A stretch of 64,000 nucleotides of DNA, from assembly GCF_014041935.1 (NCBI RefSeq), contig NZ_CP059491.1, positions 4,030,001 to 4,094,000 on the forward strand, written 5' to 3'. A model generated the notes under the pieces. The model worked only from the letters and a program-made list of their open reading frames with translations. It ran no database searches and had not been told where the DNA came from. Every line of letters begins with the position of its first letter. Within the stretch, counting starts at the first letter, position 1. Positions 63,543 to 64,000 of this stretch are shown here, in pieces. The stretch comes from Gordonia jinghuaiqii (GTDB lineage: Bacteria; Actinomycetota; Actinomycetes; Mycobacteriales; Mycobacteriaceae). Both the position numbers and the translations under genes were made by a program.

Positions 63543-64000
63543 TCAGCCCAGCACCGGGAAGCGGCGCTCACGGGCGAGGTCGTCGAGGGCATGTTGCATG
63601 CGTTTGCGCACCACCTTGTCCACCTCGTCGTATCCGGGGTTCGTCCCGAACTCCGCGGCGATGTCGATCGGGTCGAGCACCTGCGTGACGAGCTTCGACG
63701 GGAGGGGGATGTTCGGGGGCAGGTGCGCGGTGAGTCCGAACGGGAAGCCGAAGGCGAAGGGTGCGCTGTCGGTACGCAGCAGCTTGTCGAGGCGCAGGAT
63801 CTTGGCGAGGGTCTCGCCGCGGTTGAGGAAGAGCTGTGTCTCCTGGCCGCCGATGGTGACGATCGGGACGATCGGTACGCCCGCTTCCATGGCGGTGCGT
63901 ACATAGCCCGTGCGGCCGTGGAAGTCGATGGTTGCGCTCTGGCTGGTGGGACGCAGGGCCTCCCATTCGCCTCCGGGGAACACGATGGTCGCGGCGCCGG
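63543..64000 (-). CDS. Lysophospholipid acyltransferase (PlsC-like) family, partial
   Basis: The visible 152 residues are the C-terminal part of a glycerol-acyltransferase-type protein: IVFPGGEWEA, GRTGYVRTAMEAGVPIVPI and VTIGGQET. The upstream HX4D region is beyond the window edge, so the start is not seen. It ends 18 bases before the fadD start and is the first visible gene of the fadD-WS/DGAT-hydrolase operon. Role in lipid assembly is inferred. Confidence 0.82.
   Translation of the reverse strand, partial: GAATIVFPGGEWEALRPTSQSATIDFHGRTGYVRTAMEAGVPIVPIVTIGGQETQLFLNRGETLAKILRLDKLLRTDSAPFAFGFPFGLTAHLPPNIPLPSKLVTQVLDPIDIAAEFGTNPGYDEVDKVVRKRMQHALDDLARERRFPVLG

Overview
High-GC actinobacterial DNA from a mycolic-acid lineage (order Mycobacteriales), most like Gordonia or a close relative. 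The evidence is a complete mycofactocin gene set, an antigen-85-type mycolyltransferase, Mce-associated proteins, F420-dependent and mycothiol-type enzymes, a bacterial CYP51, and operator sites matching the KstR (cholesterol regulator) pattern. Gene order matches what I recall of two Mycobacterium tuberculosis regions, around Rv0682-Rv0697 and Rv0762c-Rv0771. This is recall, not a search.

Layout. 1-9.5 kb: mycofactocin cluster, mostly minus strand (mftA-B-C-D, a mycofactocin-type SDR, a reversed alpha-methylacyl-CoA racemase gene, then mftE-F-G with mftG cut by the window edge) and the divergent regulator mftR. 9.6-13.1 kb: kshB behind a KstR box, a small membrane protein, an AlkD-like glycosylase and a ferredoxin reductase. 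13.2-17.6 kb: four coupled Mce-associated genes, an SDR, a TetR regulator and a cytochrome P450 relic. 17.7-21.6 kb: menC, an MpaB-type oxygenase, a hydrolase and an Ag85-type esterase. 21.8-26.2 kb: str operon (rpsL-rpsG-fusA-tuf) with a long leader to 26.5 kb. 26.8-34.4 kb: xthA, an AcoR-like regulator with an aldehyde dehydrogenase and an NDMA-type alcohol dehydrogenase, and a FUSC-type protein. 34.5-39.4 kb: acyl-CoA dehydrogenase operon with its TetR gene, and a thioesterase. 39.5-46.9 kb: secreted protein, a four-gene fadD17-like operon behind a KstR-like box, and a DUF222/HNH gene. 46.9-58.8 kb: CYP51-ferredoxin-CYP123 operon, divergent from an aldA-SDR-dehydrogenase-CMD-hydrolase operon. 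58.9-59.2 kb: gene relics. 59.3-64 kb: hydrolase, WS/DGAT, fadD and acyltransferase operon, cut by the window edge.

How the genes may work together. The first segment makes mycofactocin, the redox cofactor of nicotinoprotein dehydrogenases. Two likely users lie in the window: the SDR inside the cluster and the NDMA-type alcohol dehydrogenase at 31.1 kb. The SDR carries a perfect KstR-type box on its -10 region, kshB has another and the fadD17-like operon a near match. This suggests that part of the mycofactocin redox chemistry serves sterol catabolism. Most operons use 1- or 4-base stop/start overlaps, which fixed many start codons. No tRNA, rRNA, CRISPR array, insertion sequence or prophage was seen.
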